A DNA stretch of 9,847 nucleotides from JAVDCA01 sp036491235 (GCA_036491235.1 DASXCK010000184.1:1-9847); one strand, 5' to 3'. Shown: positions 1-6,166, counted from the first letter of the stretch. Notes: a model not told the origin generated them from the letters alone. Made by a program: numbers and translations.

Positions 1-1074
1 TTCATGGACGACGACGGCGTCGACGTCGGCAAGCGCGTGCCGATCCGCGTCCGCGTCGAGGTCGCGGGCGACGAGATGACCATCGACCTCACCAACATCG
101 CGCGCCAGGTGCGCGGCTTCTACAATTCCGGCCCGTCGACCGCGATCGGCTGCGCCCAGATGGCGTACAAATGTGTCACCTCGCCGACCGACTATCCGAT
201 CAACGACGGCGCCTTCCGCAGCCTGAAGGTGATGTCGACTCAAGGGACGATCGTGAGCGCGATCCGCCCGGCGCCGATGCGGCTGTGGATGACCTACCCG
301 ATGACGGTGGTCGACACCGTGTTCAAGGCGCTCGCGCCCGCGATCCCGGATCGCGTCATCGCGGGCCATCACGCCGATCTGCTCACCTCGCCGTTCCACG
401 GCATCAATCCGCGCACCTCGGAGTTCTTCATCGCCAACTGGGGCCCGCTCGGCGGCGGCTGGGGTGCCAAGCGCAGCGAGGACGGCATGTCGGCGACCGT
501 CAGCATGAACGACGGCGATACCCACAATTCACCGATCGAGCAGGCCGAGGCGAAATTCCCGGTGCTCGTCGAGCACTACCGCCTGGCGGAGGATTCCGGC
601 GGCGCCGGCCGCTACCGCGGCGGCCTCGGCATCGACCGCGTGGTGCGCGCGCGCTCGCCGATGACGGTCAACACCCAGGTCGACCGCGCCCATTGCAAGC
701 CGTGGGGACTCGACGGCGGTCGCGAAGGCGCCGGCAACCAGGTGTCGATCCGGCTCGGCGGGAAATGGAAGGAGGATTTTCCCAACGCCAAGGTGCTGGT
801 CGCCCACCTCGCCGCCGGCGATGCCTACCGCATGCGCTCGGGCGGCGGGGGCGGGTATGGCGATCCGCACGCGCGCCCAGCTGCTATCGTCGCCGAGGAC
901 GTCCGGCAGGGGTATGTGTCGACCGACGCCGCCCGAAGGCTGTATGGTGTGGCGATCGACCCGGTGACCTTTGCGGTCGACGAGAAGGCGACGGGGCGAT
1001 TGCGCGCCGGTCGCGGCATGCCAACCAAGCGCAAACCGGCCCAGCGCACGCGGACGACGAAGAGGCGGTCATGA
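1..1074 (+). CDS. hyuB: Hydantoinase B/oxoprolinase family subunit, 5'-truncated by window edge
   Basis: This is the C-terminal ~357 residues of a hydantoinase B/5-oxoprolinase-type protein. The frame is already open at base 1, so the true start lies to the left. Seen: the family signature NSPIEQAEAKFPVLVEHY, followed by the Gly-rich GGAGRYRGGLG, and near the end SGGGGGYGDP, which is typical of HyuB C-termini. Full-length HyuB proteins are usually over 500 residues, so roughly a third is missing. Family knowledge: HyuB works with HyuA in ATP-dependent opening of hydantoin, 5-oxoproline or similar cyclic amide rings (N-methylhydantoinase, oxoprolinase, acetone carboxylase relatives) in the cytoplasm. 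The substrate cannot be read from this fragment. The protein ends in a Lys/Arg-rich tail (TKRKPAQRTRTTKRRS), which is not part of the core family fold. Its TGA overlaps the ATG of the next, broken gene (ATGA), suggesting former translational coupling. Confidence 0.9.
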   Translation, partial: FMDDDGVDVGKRVPIRVRVEVAGDEMTIDLTNIARQVRGFYNSGPSTAIGCAQMAYKCVTSPTDYPINDGAFRSLKVMSTQGTIVSAIRPAPMRLWMTYPMTVVDTVFKALAPAIPDRVIAGHHADLLTSPFHGINPRTSEFFIANWGPLGGGWGAKRSEDGMSATVSMNDGDTHNSPIEQAEAKFPVLVEHYRLAEDSGGAGRYRGGLGIDRVVRARSPMTVNTQVDRAHCKPWGLDGGREGAGNQVSIRLGGKWKEDFPNAKVLVAHLAAGDAYRMRSGGGGGYGDPHARPAAIVAEDVRQGYVSTDAARRLYGVAIDPVTFAVDEKATGRLRAGRGMPTKRKPAQRTRTTKRRS

Positions 1075-1553
1075 CAGAGCCGACGATCGCGGTGCTCGGA
1101 GTCTATCGCGTGCGCGCGACCGATGCGCTGATCCAGGATCGTCTCGCGTATTCGTATGCTCCCGATGACATCGATACGCCGAAAAGCGCTTGGCGGTCGA
1201 GCACGAGTCCCGCGAGCTCATCGAGTCGGTCGCCTTGATCGAGGCGTTGGTGCGCAATCCCGATGAGCGCTTCGACGTCGGCGACTTTACTTTACTCAGT
1301 GTCTCGATGGCGTCGCGCGCGATAGCCGGCAGGCAGCCTACATTGAAACATTCCTCGCTCCCGACGGCACATCGCCGGCCTCCGATCAGGAGGCGTCCGA
1401 CACCTCGGAAGGCGACCTCCGCATCGCCTTCTTCTTGCATTTCGGGACGCCGGAAAGCCGCTGATGACCAGCTACGGCGACGTCACTTGCCCCGACGTCG
1501 GCGAAATGCCGGAACGCCTCGAACGTCTCGTTCCTTACGAGAACGTGAGCTGA
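1071..1553 (+). pseudogene. Frameshifted remnant of a ~159-aa protein of no recognised family
   Basis: One protein-like reading runs through all three forward frames. It starts at ATG 1071 (AGAGG at 1061-1065, 5 nt spacing) as MTEPTIAVLGVYRVRATDAL and leaves this frame near 1170-1190. It continues in the next frame as LAVEHESRELIESVALIEAL up to DVGDFT near 1290. It then moves to the third frame as QCLDGVARDSRQAAYIETFL, and from about 1443 returns to the first frame as DAGKPLMTSYGDV, ending at TGA 1551-1553. The second break is explained exactly by a tandem TTTAC TTTAC: removing one copy restores DFTQCLDG. The third is explained by one missing T: HF(W)DAGKPL. The first needs a net -1 change. 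Each out-of-frame extension turns into low-complexity Arg/Ser-rich sequence. I do not recognise the family. It was probably translationally coupled to the hydantoinase B gene. The alternative is a set of assembly errors. Confidence 0.75.
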
Positions 1554-1596
1554 GCATAACGGTGCCACGCCATTTGATTGTCATTGGCGCTGATCT

Positions 1597-2043
1597 CTAA
1601 CCCTCTCCCTTCTTGCCGCCTCTGCCGAAATCCGCCAGCAGCGTCTGCAGCAGCGGCGCGAGCCGCTTGAGTTCGGCCCGATGCGCGGCCGACAGCCGGG
1701 CGAGCAGCCGCTCCGCCTGCGCCGTGAGCGCAAGCATCACCTGGCGGCGGTCCCGCGCCCCCGTCTGCCGCCGCACCAGCGACTTTGCCAGCAGCCGGTC
1801 GACGAGCCCGACCGCGCTGTGGGGCTTGATGCCGAGCCGGCCGGCAAGGTCGCCGACCGTCAGCGGCTGGGCGGCGCCAAATCCCTTGATCGCCAGCAGC
1901 GCCTGATGCTGCTGCGCCGTGAGGCCGGCGCGATCGGCCGCCTGTTCGCTGAAAATCAAGAATTGCCGCAGCAAATAGCGAAACTCGGCGAGGCGCTCGT
2001 AGTCGGCCCCCTTCAGCCGGCCGGTGCGAGCCTTGCGTGCCAT
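1597..2043 (-). CDS. MarR-family winged-helix transcriptional regulator
   Basis: This 148-aa protein has the length and layout of MarR regulators, which act as cytoplasmic dimers that bind palindromic operators and usually release DNA on binding a small phenolic or other ligand. Seen: an N-terminal dimerisation helix (about 12-36), LTAQQHQALLAIKG (41-54), a winged helix-turn-helix with LTVGDLAGRLGIKPHSAVGL (61-80) as the recognition region, and the wing motif ARDRRQVMLALT (96-107), matching the family DxRxxxxxLT pattern. A C-terminal helix follows. The protein has no cysteine, so it is not an OhrR-type thiol sensor. The start is fixed by an excellent ribosome site, GAGGAGAG (complement of 2050-2057), with GGAG 8 nt before the ATG. 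It is divergent from the CLC gene, and the 17-bp palindrome at 2087-2103 lies between them, so autoregulation plus control of the CLC gene is the natural inference. The ligand is unknown. Confidence 0.93.
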   Translation of the reverse strand: MARKARTGRLKGADYERLAEFRYLLRQFLIFSEQAADRAGLTAQQHQALLAIKGFGAAQPLTVGDLAGRLGIKPHSAVGLVDRLLAKSLVRRQTGARDRRQVMLALTAQAERLLARLSAAHRAELKRLAPLLQTLLADFGRGGKKGEG

Positions 2044-2086
2044 GCGGAACTCTCCTCAAGAGTCATGCAAACGAGGTCTTCAAATC

Positions 2087-2103
2087 ATATCGCAGTGCGA
2101 TAT
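2087..2103. promoter_or_regulatory. 17-bp perfect palindrome, candidate MarR operator
   Basis: ATATCGCA-G-TGCGATAT has 8-bp arms that match perfectly around one central base, the size and symmetry expected of a MarR dimer site. It lies 43 bp upstream of the MarR start and 35 bp upstream of the CLC start. The TATATA at 2100-2105 could serve as a -10 element for the CLC gene, with TTCAAA at 2079-2084 as a poor -35. TATGAT, the complement of 2084-2089, could be a -10 for the MarR gene. Both overlap the palindrome, so binding would block both promoters. The palindrome is seen; the protein-DNA pairing is inferred from position. Confidence 0.7.
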
Positions 2104-2138
2104 ATAGCGCCGGCTCCCCCTCCGGATACGGATTCTAC

Positions 2139-3971
2139 ATGACCAGCGATGCTTCCCCTGCGCGCGATGCGCGGGCCCAACTCAATTCCACGCCGGCCGC
2201 CGAGCCGCACGGCGGTGACCGGCTGCGCGATTTCACCACCGACCGGCGTCTTTTTCTCCTGGTCGGGATGGCAATGGTGGTCGGTACTGCCGGCGGCGGC
2301 GCCGCCTGGCTCTTGTCCCGCATGATCGCGCTCGCCACCAACATCGCGTATTACGGCCGCTTCAGCACCGCCTCGGCGAGCATCCCGGACCATCTCGGCC
2401 CGCTGTCCGTGCTCATTCCGGTGGTGGGCTGCCTCATGGTCGGCCTGATGGCGCGCTTCGGCTCGGAGAAGATCCGCGGTCACGGCATCCCCGAGGCGAT
2501 GGAGGCCATCCTCATCGGCAAGAGCCGCATCCAGCCGCGCGTCGCCCTGCTCAAGCCGCTGTCCTCCGCGATCTCGATCGGCACCGGTGGTCCCTTCGGC
2601 GCGGAAGGCCCGATCATCATGACGGGCGGCGCCTTCGGCTCGCTGTTCGCGCAGTTCTTCCAGCTGACGAACGCCGAGCGCAAGACGCTGCTGGTCGCCG
2701 GCGCCGCCGCCGGCATGAGCGCGACCTTCGGCACGCCGGTCGCCGCCATGCTGCTTGCGGTCGAGCTGCTGCTGTTCGAGTGGAAGCCGCGCAGCTTCGT
2801 GCCGGTCGCGATCGCGTCCATCGTCGCGGCCGCCTGGCGGCCGTACCTTCTCGGCGGCGGCGTGCTGTTTCCGATGCCCGAGACCGCCAGCATCACGCCG
2901 CTGGTGCTCGTCTTCGCGGCCTGCGTCGGCATCGCGGGCGGCCTCTTTTCCGGCCTGCTGACGCAGCTGGTCTACGCCGCCGAGGACAGTTTTGCGCGCC
3001 TGCCGATCCACTGGATGTGGTGGCCGGCGATCGGCGGCCTCGTCATCGGCCTCGGCGGGCTGATCGAGCCGCATGCGCTCGGCGTCGGCTACGACAACAT
3101 CGCGGCCCTGTTGCGCGGGGACCTCGGCACCGCCGCCGTCATCAGGCTCGTGCTCGTGAAGGCGGTCATCTGGTCGATCGCGCTCGGCTCCGGCACCTCG
3201 GGCGGCGTGCTGGCGCCGCTCTTGATCATGGGCGGCGCGCTCGGCGCCCTGTTCGGCCTCGTCCTGCCGGTCGACAGCCCGGGCGACTGGGCGCTGATCG
3301 GCATGGCCGCGATCATGGGCGGCACCATGCGCTCGCCGCTCACCGGCATCGTGTTCGCGCTCGAGCTCACCCACAACATGGGCGGCCTCCTGCCGGTGAC
3401 CGTCGGCTGCATCTTCGCGCATGCCACCACGGTGCTGCTGCTGCGCCGCTCGATCCTTACCGAGAAGGTGGCGCGTCGCGGCCATCACGTGACGCGCGAA
3501 TATGCGATCGATCCCTTCGAGACGACGCGGGTCGCCGACATCATGGCGACGCCCGCCGAGACGCTGCCGGCCGACATGCCGATCGCCGAGGTGGTCGCCT
3601 TCTTTTCCGCGCCCGCGGCGCCGCGCCGGCACAAGAGCTATCCGGTGGTCGACGAGAACGGCACGGTCGCCGGCATGGTGTCGCGCTCCGACGTGCTGCG
3701 CTGGACCATCGAGGGCTGGCCCACGGGCCAGTGCCTGCGCGACGTGGTGGCGGAGCAGGATCTCACGGTCGGATACGAGGATGAACTCGTCGGCCATGTC
3801 GCCGACCGCATGGCCGTGGTCAATGCTGGGCGTCTTCCCATCCTGCGCCGCTCCGATCTCGCACTGGTCGGCCTCGTCGCGCGCCGCGACCTGCTGCGCA
3901 TTCGTTCGCATCAGCGACGGCACGAGAACGAGCGCGAGGCGCTGCTGGGCTTCCGGATGGCCAAGTCCTGA
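2139..3971 (+). CDS. CLC-family chloride channel/transporter with C-terminal CBS pair
   Basis: This 610-aa inner-membrane protein moves Cl- or a similar anion. Seen: many hydrophobic segments between residues ~37 and ~445; the three CLC ion-path signatures, here GHGIPE (114-119), GAEGP (154-158, gating Glu E156) and GTSGGVLAP (352-360); then two CBS domains, about 465-522 (VADIMATP to SRSDVLRW) and 533-590 (LRDVVAE to RRDLLRI), which in other CLCs bind adenine nucleotides and tune gating. Compared with the E. coli exchanger, the Ser of GSGIP is His115, the internal proton Glu (E203) aligns with Leu210 next to a conserved E209, and the Tyr445 region reads RRSILTE. I chose ATG 2139 because the upstream ATG at 2037 would make the palindromic operator coding and overlap the MarR start; no strong ribosome site precedes 2139. 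Control by the divergent MarR protein is likely. Whether it is a channel or an exchanger is uncertain. Confidence 0.93.
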   Translation: MTSDASPARDARAQLNSTPAAEPHGGDRLRDFTTDRRLFLLVGMAMVVGTAGGGAAWLLSRMIALATNIAYYGRFSTASASIPDHLGPLSVLIPVVGCLMVGLMARFGSEKIRGHGIPEAMEAILIGKSRIQPRVALLKPLSSAISIGTGGPFGAEGPIIMTGGAFGSLFAQFFQLTNAERKTLLVAGAAAGMSATFGTPVAAMLLAVELLLFEWKPRSFVPVAIASIVAAAWRPYLLGGGVLFPMPETASITPLVLVFAACVGIAGGLFSGLLTQLVYAAEDSFARLPIHWMWWPAIGGLVIGLGGLIEPHALGVGYDNIAALLRGDLGTAAVIRLVLVKAVIWSIALGSGTSGGVLAPLLIMGGALGALFGLVLPVDSPGDWALIGMAAIMGGTMRSPLTGIVFALELTHNMGGLLPVTVGCIFAHATTVLLLRRSILTEKVARRGHHVTREYAIDPFETTRVADIMATPAETLPADMPIAEVVAFFSAPAAPRRHKSYPVVDENGTVAGMVSRSDVLRWTIEGWPTGQCLRDVVAEQDLTVGYEDELVGHVADRMAVVNAGRLPILRRSDLALVGLVARRDLLRIRSHQRRHENEREALLGFRMAKS

Positions 3972-4009
3972 GCGCCAAGTCACGGTGGAGTGACCCGAAC
4001 CTCCTTTGT

Positions 4010-4129
4010 CGTCATGCCCGCGAAGGCGGTCATCCACGTCTTTCTCGACACGAGGCAAGACGTGGATGGCCGGGACATAGGTGTCTCGAAGAGACGCCGT
4101 TCTTCGAATGGCCAAGCCCGGCCATGACG
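4010..4129. repeat. REP-like bipartite palindromic element, composite copy 1
   Basis: The element starts CGTCATG and ends CATGACG. The left hairpin is ATGCCCGC/GCGGTCAT (4014-4021/4026-4033, one mismatch). The central inverted repeat is ATCCACGTCTT/AAGACGTGGAT (4032-4042/4057-4067, perfect 11 bp). The right hairpin stem is ATGGCCGGG/CCCGGCCAT (4066-4074/4117-4125). The right loop is 42 nt instead of the 5 nt in copy 2. The extra ~36 nt (about 4078-4113) contain their own inverted repeat, TCGAAGA/TCTTCGA (4086-4092/4101-4107). The element lies between the CLC and GST genes, ending 52 nt before the GST start. Confidence 0.85.
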
Positions 4130-4167
4130 TCGTATGCTGGGCGCGCGATCGATCATCAATGGCCTTC

Positions 4168-4172
4168 GAGGA
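4168..4172 (+). promoter_or_regulatory. Ribosome binding site fixing the beta-class GST start
   Basis: GAGGA lies 9 nt before ATG 4182. It supports the start MLTLFYSP, which matches where beta-class GSTs begin, over an upstream in-frame TTG at 4134 that would add a 16-residue tail unlike the family. Confidence 0.65.
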
Positions 4173-4181
4173 TGTCTCCCC

Positions 4182-4796
4182 ATGCTCACGCTCTTCTACT
4201 CCCCCGGCGCCTGCTCGATGGCGTCGCATATCGTGCTCGAGGAAGGCGGCGAGAAATACACGCCGCAGCGCGTCGACCTCGCCAAGGGCGAGCAGAAGAC
4301 CGAGGCCTATCTCAAGATCCACCCGCTCGGCCGGGTGCCGGCCCTGCGCCTCGACAACGGCGAACCGCTCGCTGAGAACACCGCGATCCTGCCTTATCTC
4401 GGCAAGCGCTTCGGCCTGTGGCCGACCGACGCGATCGCCGAGGCGAAGGCCCTCTCGCTGATCGGATTTTTTGCCGTCAACGTGCATCCCGCGTATGCGC
4501 ATAATCGCCGGCCCGAGCGCTACACGGCCGATAAGTCCGCGTTCCCGGGCCTCGCCGAGATGGGCCTCAAGACCTTCCATGCATACATGAAACAGACCGA
4601 CGCCATGCTCGAGGGTCGCGAGTGGTTCTCCGACCGCTACTCGGTGCTCGATCCCTACGCGTTCGTCTTCTACACCTGGGGCGCGCGCAACGAGCTGCCC
4701 ATGAGCGAGCTCAAGAACTACACCGCGCACAAGGACCGCATGCTCAAGCGCGCGGCGGTGCAGCGCGTCGTCGAGGACGAGAAGATCAAGGTGTGA
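4182..4796 (+). CDS. Beta-class glutathione S-transferase
   Basis: This 204-aa cytosolic protein has the usual length and fold order of bacterial GSTs. The N-terminal thioredoxin-like domain (1-77) opens with FYSPGACSMASHI, the beta-class signature with catalytic-site Cys11 (Cys10 in the E. coli enzyme). It is followed by HPLGRVPALRL with the cis-proline Pro53, and ENTAILPYL (65-73), which binds the gamma-Glu of glutathione. The helical C-terminal domain has His102 where beta-class enzymes carry a second catalytic-site His, and the helix-capping stretch SVLDPYAFVF (154-163). Family knowledge: such enzymes conjugate or reduce electrophiles with glutathione, form mixed disulfides through the Cys, and often act in detoxification or aromatic degradation; the substrate here is unknown. 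The gene converges with the CPCC/YfcG-like pair and is probably transcribed from its own promoter beyond repeat copy 1. Confidence 0.93.
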   Translation: MLTLFYSPGACSMASHIVLEEGGEKYTPQRVDLAKGEQKTEAYLKIHPLGRVPALRLDNGEPLAENTAILPYLGKRFGLWPTDAIAEAKALSLIGFFAVNVHPAYAHNRRPERYTADKSAFPGLAEMGLKTFHAYMKQTDAMLEGREWFSDRYSVLDPYAFVFYTWGARNELPMSELKNYTAHKDRMLKRAAVQRVVEDEKIKV

Positions 4797-4811
4797 GATA
4801 AACTTCTGCGC

Positions 4812-4910
4812 CGTAGGGCGGGCAGAGGCGCCTCGCTCGGGCTTTCCTGCTCCGGGCCTGATGTCCCAAGGCGCGTGGGCACGTCGATGCGCGCCTTGGC
4901 CTACCCTACG
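4812..4910. repeat. Imperfect inverted repeat at a convergent junction, possible bidirectional terminator
   Basis: The outer arms 4812-4831 and 4891-4910 start and end in CGTAGGG/CCCTACG and pair at 16 of 20 positions. A second, perfect 10-bp inverted repeat lies inside: CCAAGGCGCG at 4866-4875 and CGCGCCTTGG at 4890-4899, with a 14-nt loop. The element fills almost the whole gap between the convergent GST (+) and CPCC (-) genes, and its right arm contains the TAG stop of the CPCC gene (4906-4908). No T-run follows the stem on either strand, so terminator function is inference. The CGTAGGG ends look like a dispersed repeat different from the CGTCATG elements. Confidence 0.6.
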
Positions 4911-5190
4911 ATTCCTCCGCGGTGAATTTTGCCCGCTTCGGCTTCAGGCTCACGCTGAACGACATCGTCCCCGCGCCGCAGCACGGACACGTCATCGCGG
5001 CGAGGATGCTCTGCTTCTCCTCCTCGCCGATATCCGCATCGCCGAGCATGGCGGCGGCCTCCTCGCGAAACAGCTCGTGCAGCGCCTCATCGCCGGTGTA
5101 GATGCGGCCGATCTTCGCGCGCTTCGGCGCGCGCCTGCTCGCCCTGCGTGAGGCTGATTTTCGGCGCGCGCTGAGTTTTCGTTTCGCCAT
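4906..5190 (-). CDS. Small basic CPCC-motif protein, function unknown
   Basis: This predicted 94-aa protein has three visible parts. Residues 1-28 form a Lys/Arg/Ser/Ala-rich tail with repeated SxRR units, likely disordered. Residues about 29-66 form an acidic, probably helical segment (IYTGDEALHELFREEAAAML). It ends with TCPCCGAGTMSFSV and a basic end. CPCC resembles one knuckle of a zinc ribbon, but no second Cys pair exists, so a full ribbon would need a partner or a dimer; a redox role is equally possible. It starts 21 nt after the YfcG-like GST stop, in the same reading frame and strand, so it is probably co-transcribed with it. GGCGAG directly before the ATG is a poor ribosome site. Coding support comes from sensible composition after residue 28 and the context, not from a family I can name. 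Its stop lies in the inverted repeat at 4812-4910. Confidence 0.72.
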   Translation of the reverse strand: MAKRKLSARRKSASRRASRRAPKRAKIGRIYTGDEALHELFREEAAAMLGDADIGEEEKQSILAAMTCPCCGAGTMSFSVSLKPKRAKFTAEES

Positions 5191-5211
5191 CTCGCCAATG
5201 TGCTGGTCTGC

Positions 5212-5907
5212 TCAGCGCACCACCGACGCGGTCTGCCCGAACAGGAACTTGCGCGACTCTTCCGTGACGCTCGGTGCCGTGTTGATCGACGCCGCCAGCT
5301 CGTAGGCCTTGACGGTCGCGGGCCGTGCCTTGATCCGCTCGAACCAGCGTTTGAGGTTGGGAAAGTCCTCGAGCTTCTGGCCCTGCCGCTCGTACGGCAC
5401 GACCCACGGATAGCAGGCCATGTCGGCGATCGAGTATTCGCCGGCGATGAAGTCGCGCCCGGCGAGCTTCTTGTTGAGCACGCCGTACAGCCGGTTGACC
5501 TCGTCGACATAGCGCTTGATCGCGTAGGGGACCTTCTCCGGCGCGTAGTGCGCGAAGTGATTGTTCTGCCCGCTCATCGGGCCGAGCCCGCCCATCTGCC
5601 AAAACAGCCACTCGATGGTCTCGTAGCGCTTGCGCGCGTCGGTCGACAGGAACTTGCCGGTCTTCTCGGCGAGGTAGACCAGGATCGCGCCCGACTCGAA
5701 TACCGAGATCGCCTTGCCGCCGTCCTTCGGTTTGTGATCGACGATCGCCGGAATGCGGTTGTTCGGCGACACCGTCAGGAATTCCGGCTTGAACTGCTCG
5801 CCCTTGCCGATGTGAACCGGAATGATCTTGTACTCGAGCCCGGCCTCCTCGAGGAAGATCGTGATCTTGTGGCCGTTCGGCGTGGTCCAATAATGCAGGT
5901 CGATCAT
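5212..5907 (-). CDS. yfcG: YfcG-like nu-class glutathione transferase / disulfide-bond oxidoreductase
   Basis: This 231-aa protein closely follows E. coli YfcG along its length. The start is MIDLHYWTTPNGHKITIFLE with the family Thr9 and Asn11, which in YfcG contact glutathione in place of a catalytic Cys or Ser. Next come SPNNRIPAIVDH with the cis-proline, then VFESGAILVYLAEKTG, which holds the Glu-Ser that binds gamma-Glu. The C-terminal domain has WLFWQMGGLGPMSGQNNHF and YSIADMACYPWV. Family knowledge: YfcG/YghU-type proteins bind two glutathiones or GSSG, reduce disulfides and show weak peroxidase and little classical transferase activity, in the cytoplasm. The start at 5907 is supported by CAGGAG (complement of 5917-5922), 9 nt upstream. 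The frame stays open further upstream, but that would run through the palindromic repeat at 5931-6019. The gene heads a likely two-gene unit with the CPCC protein. Confidence 0.95.
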   Translation of the reverse strand: MIDLHYWTTPNGHKITIFLEEAGLEYKIIPVHIGKGEQFKPEFLTVSPNNRIPAIVDHKPKDGGKAISVFESGAILVYLAEKTGKFLSTDARKRYETIEWLFWQMGGLGPMSGQNNHFAHYAPEKVPYAIKRYVDEVNRLYGVLNKKLAGRDFIAGEYSIADMACYPWVVPYERQGQKLEDFPNLKRWFERIKARPATVKAYELAASINTAPSVTEESRKFLFGQTASVVR

Positions 5908-5916
5908 CGCAAGGGG

Positions 5917-5922
5917 CTCCTG
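5917..5922 (-). promoter_or_regulatory. Ribosome binding site fixing the YfcG-like start
   Basis: CAGGAG on the minus strand, 9 nt before the ATG at 5905-5907, supports the start MIDLHYW, which matches YfcG, and rejects a 72-residue N-terminal extension translated from repeat copy 2. Confidence 0.7.
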
Positions 5923-5930
5923 ACTGAATT

Positions 5931-6019
5931 CGTCATGGCCGGGCTTGCCCCGGCCATCCACGTCTTTCTTCCTTAGCAAAAGCAAGACGTGGATGCGCGG
6001 GGCAAGCCCGCGCATGACG
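5931..6019. repeat. REP-like bipartite palindromic element, copy 2
   Basis: Two 36-nt arms (5931-5966 and 5984-6019) run from CGTCATG to CATGACG. Each arm carries its own perfect 9-bp hairpin: ATGGCCGGG/CCCGGCCAT (5935-5943/5949-5957, loop CTTGC) and ATGCGCGGG/CCCGCGCAT (5993-6001/6007-6015, loop GCAAG). The arms also pair with each other through ATCCACGTCTT/AAGACGTGGAT (5956-5966/5984-5994). It shares the central repeat with copy 1. It lies between two divergent genes, 23 nt from the YfcG-like start codon, so it is either in that gene's 5' leader or overlaps its promoter. Confidence 0.9.
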
Positions 6020-6154
6020 GCGAAGGCTGGGATATGCCACAGCCGCAACCCGTCTAAAAATGCAAAAGGCGGGAATGACATATTCTTGAAGACCTCCTGG
6101 CGAAGGTCTAGCCTCTCCAGCAATCATTCTGCCCATCCTGCCGCAAATGAATTC

Positions 6155-6161
6155 AGGGAGG
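6155..6161 (+). promoter_or_regulatory. Ribosome binding site fixing the start of the secreted propeller protein
   Basis: AGGGAGG ends 5 nt before ATG 6167. It supports that start, which gives a clean signal peptide, over an in-frame extension reaching back into repeat copy 2. Confidence 0.8.
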
Positions 6162-6166
6162 TCGTC

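Noticed and set aside
1597..1612. CCCTCTCCC at the MarR 3' end, like one arm of the hairpin at 7824-7846
   Set aside because: Only one arm is present with no partner to pair with, so neither a repeat copy nor a terminator can be supported; the sequence also codes for the last MarR residues.
2037..2138. 34-residue upstream extension of the CLC protein
   Set aside because: It would overlap the MarR start codon and translate through the 17-bp palindrome; residues after 2139 begin a normal CLC N-terminus.
3979..3994. GTCAC/GTGAC hairpin just after the CLC stop as a terminator
   Set aside because: Only 5 bp of stem and no T-run follow it; too weak to call.
2085..4730. Very long open frame (about 880 codons) on the minus strand across the CLC and GST genes
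   Set aside because: It is antisense to a clear CLC gene and a clear GST, and its product is rich in Arg, Glu, Asp, Ala and His without any motif. High-GC genes with strong third-position bias commonly leave such frames open.
5908..6123. 72-residue N-terminal extension of the YfcG-like GST
   Set aside because: It is translated from repeat copy 2, and a good ribosome site precedes ATG 5907, which matches the YfcG N-terminus.
5945..6166. N-terminal extension of the propeller protein
   Set aside because: It runs through the repeat and would bury the signal peptide; AGGGAGG before 6167 fixes the start.
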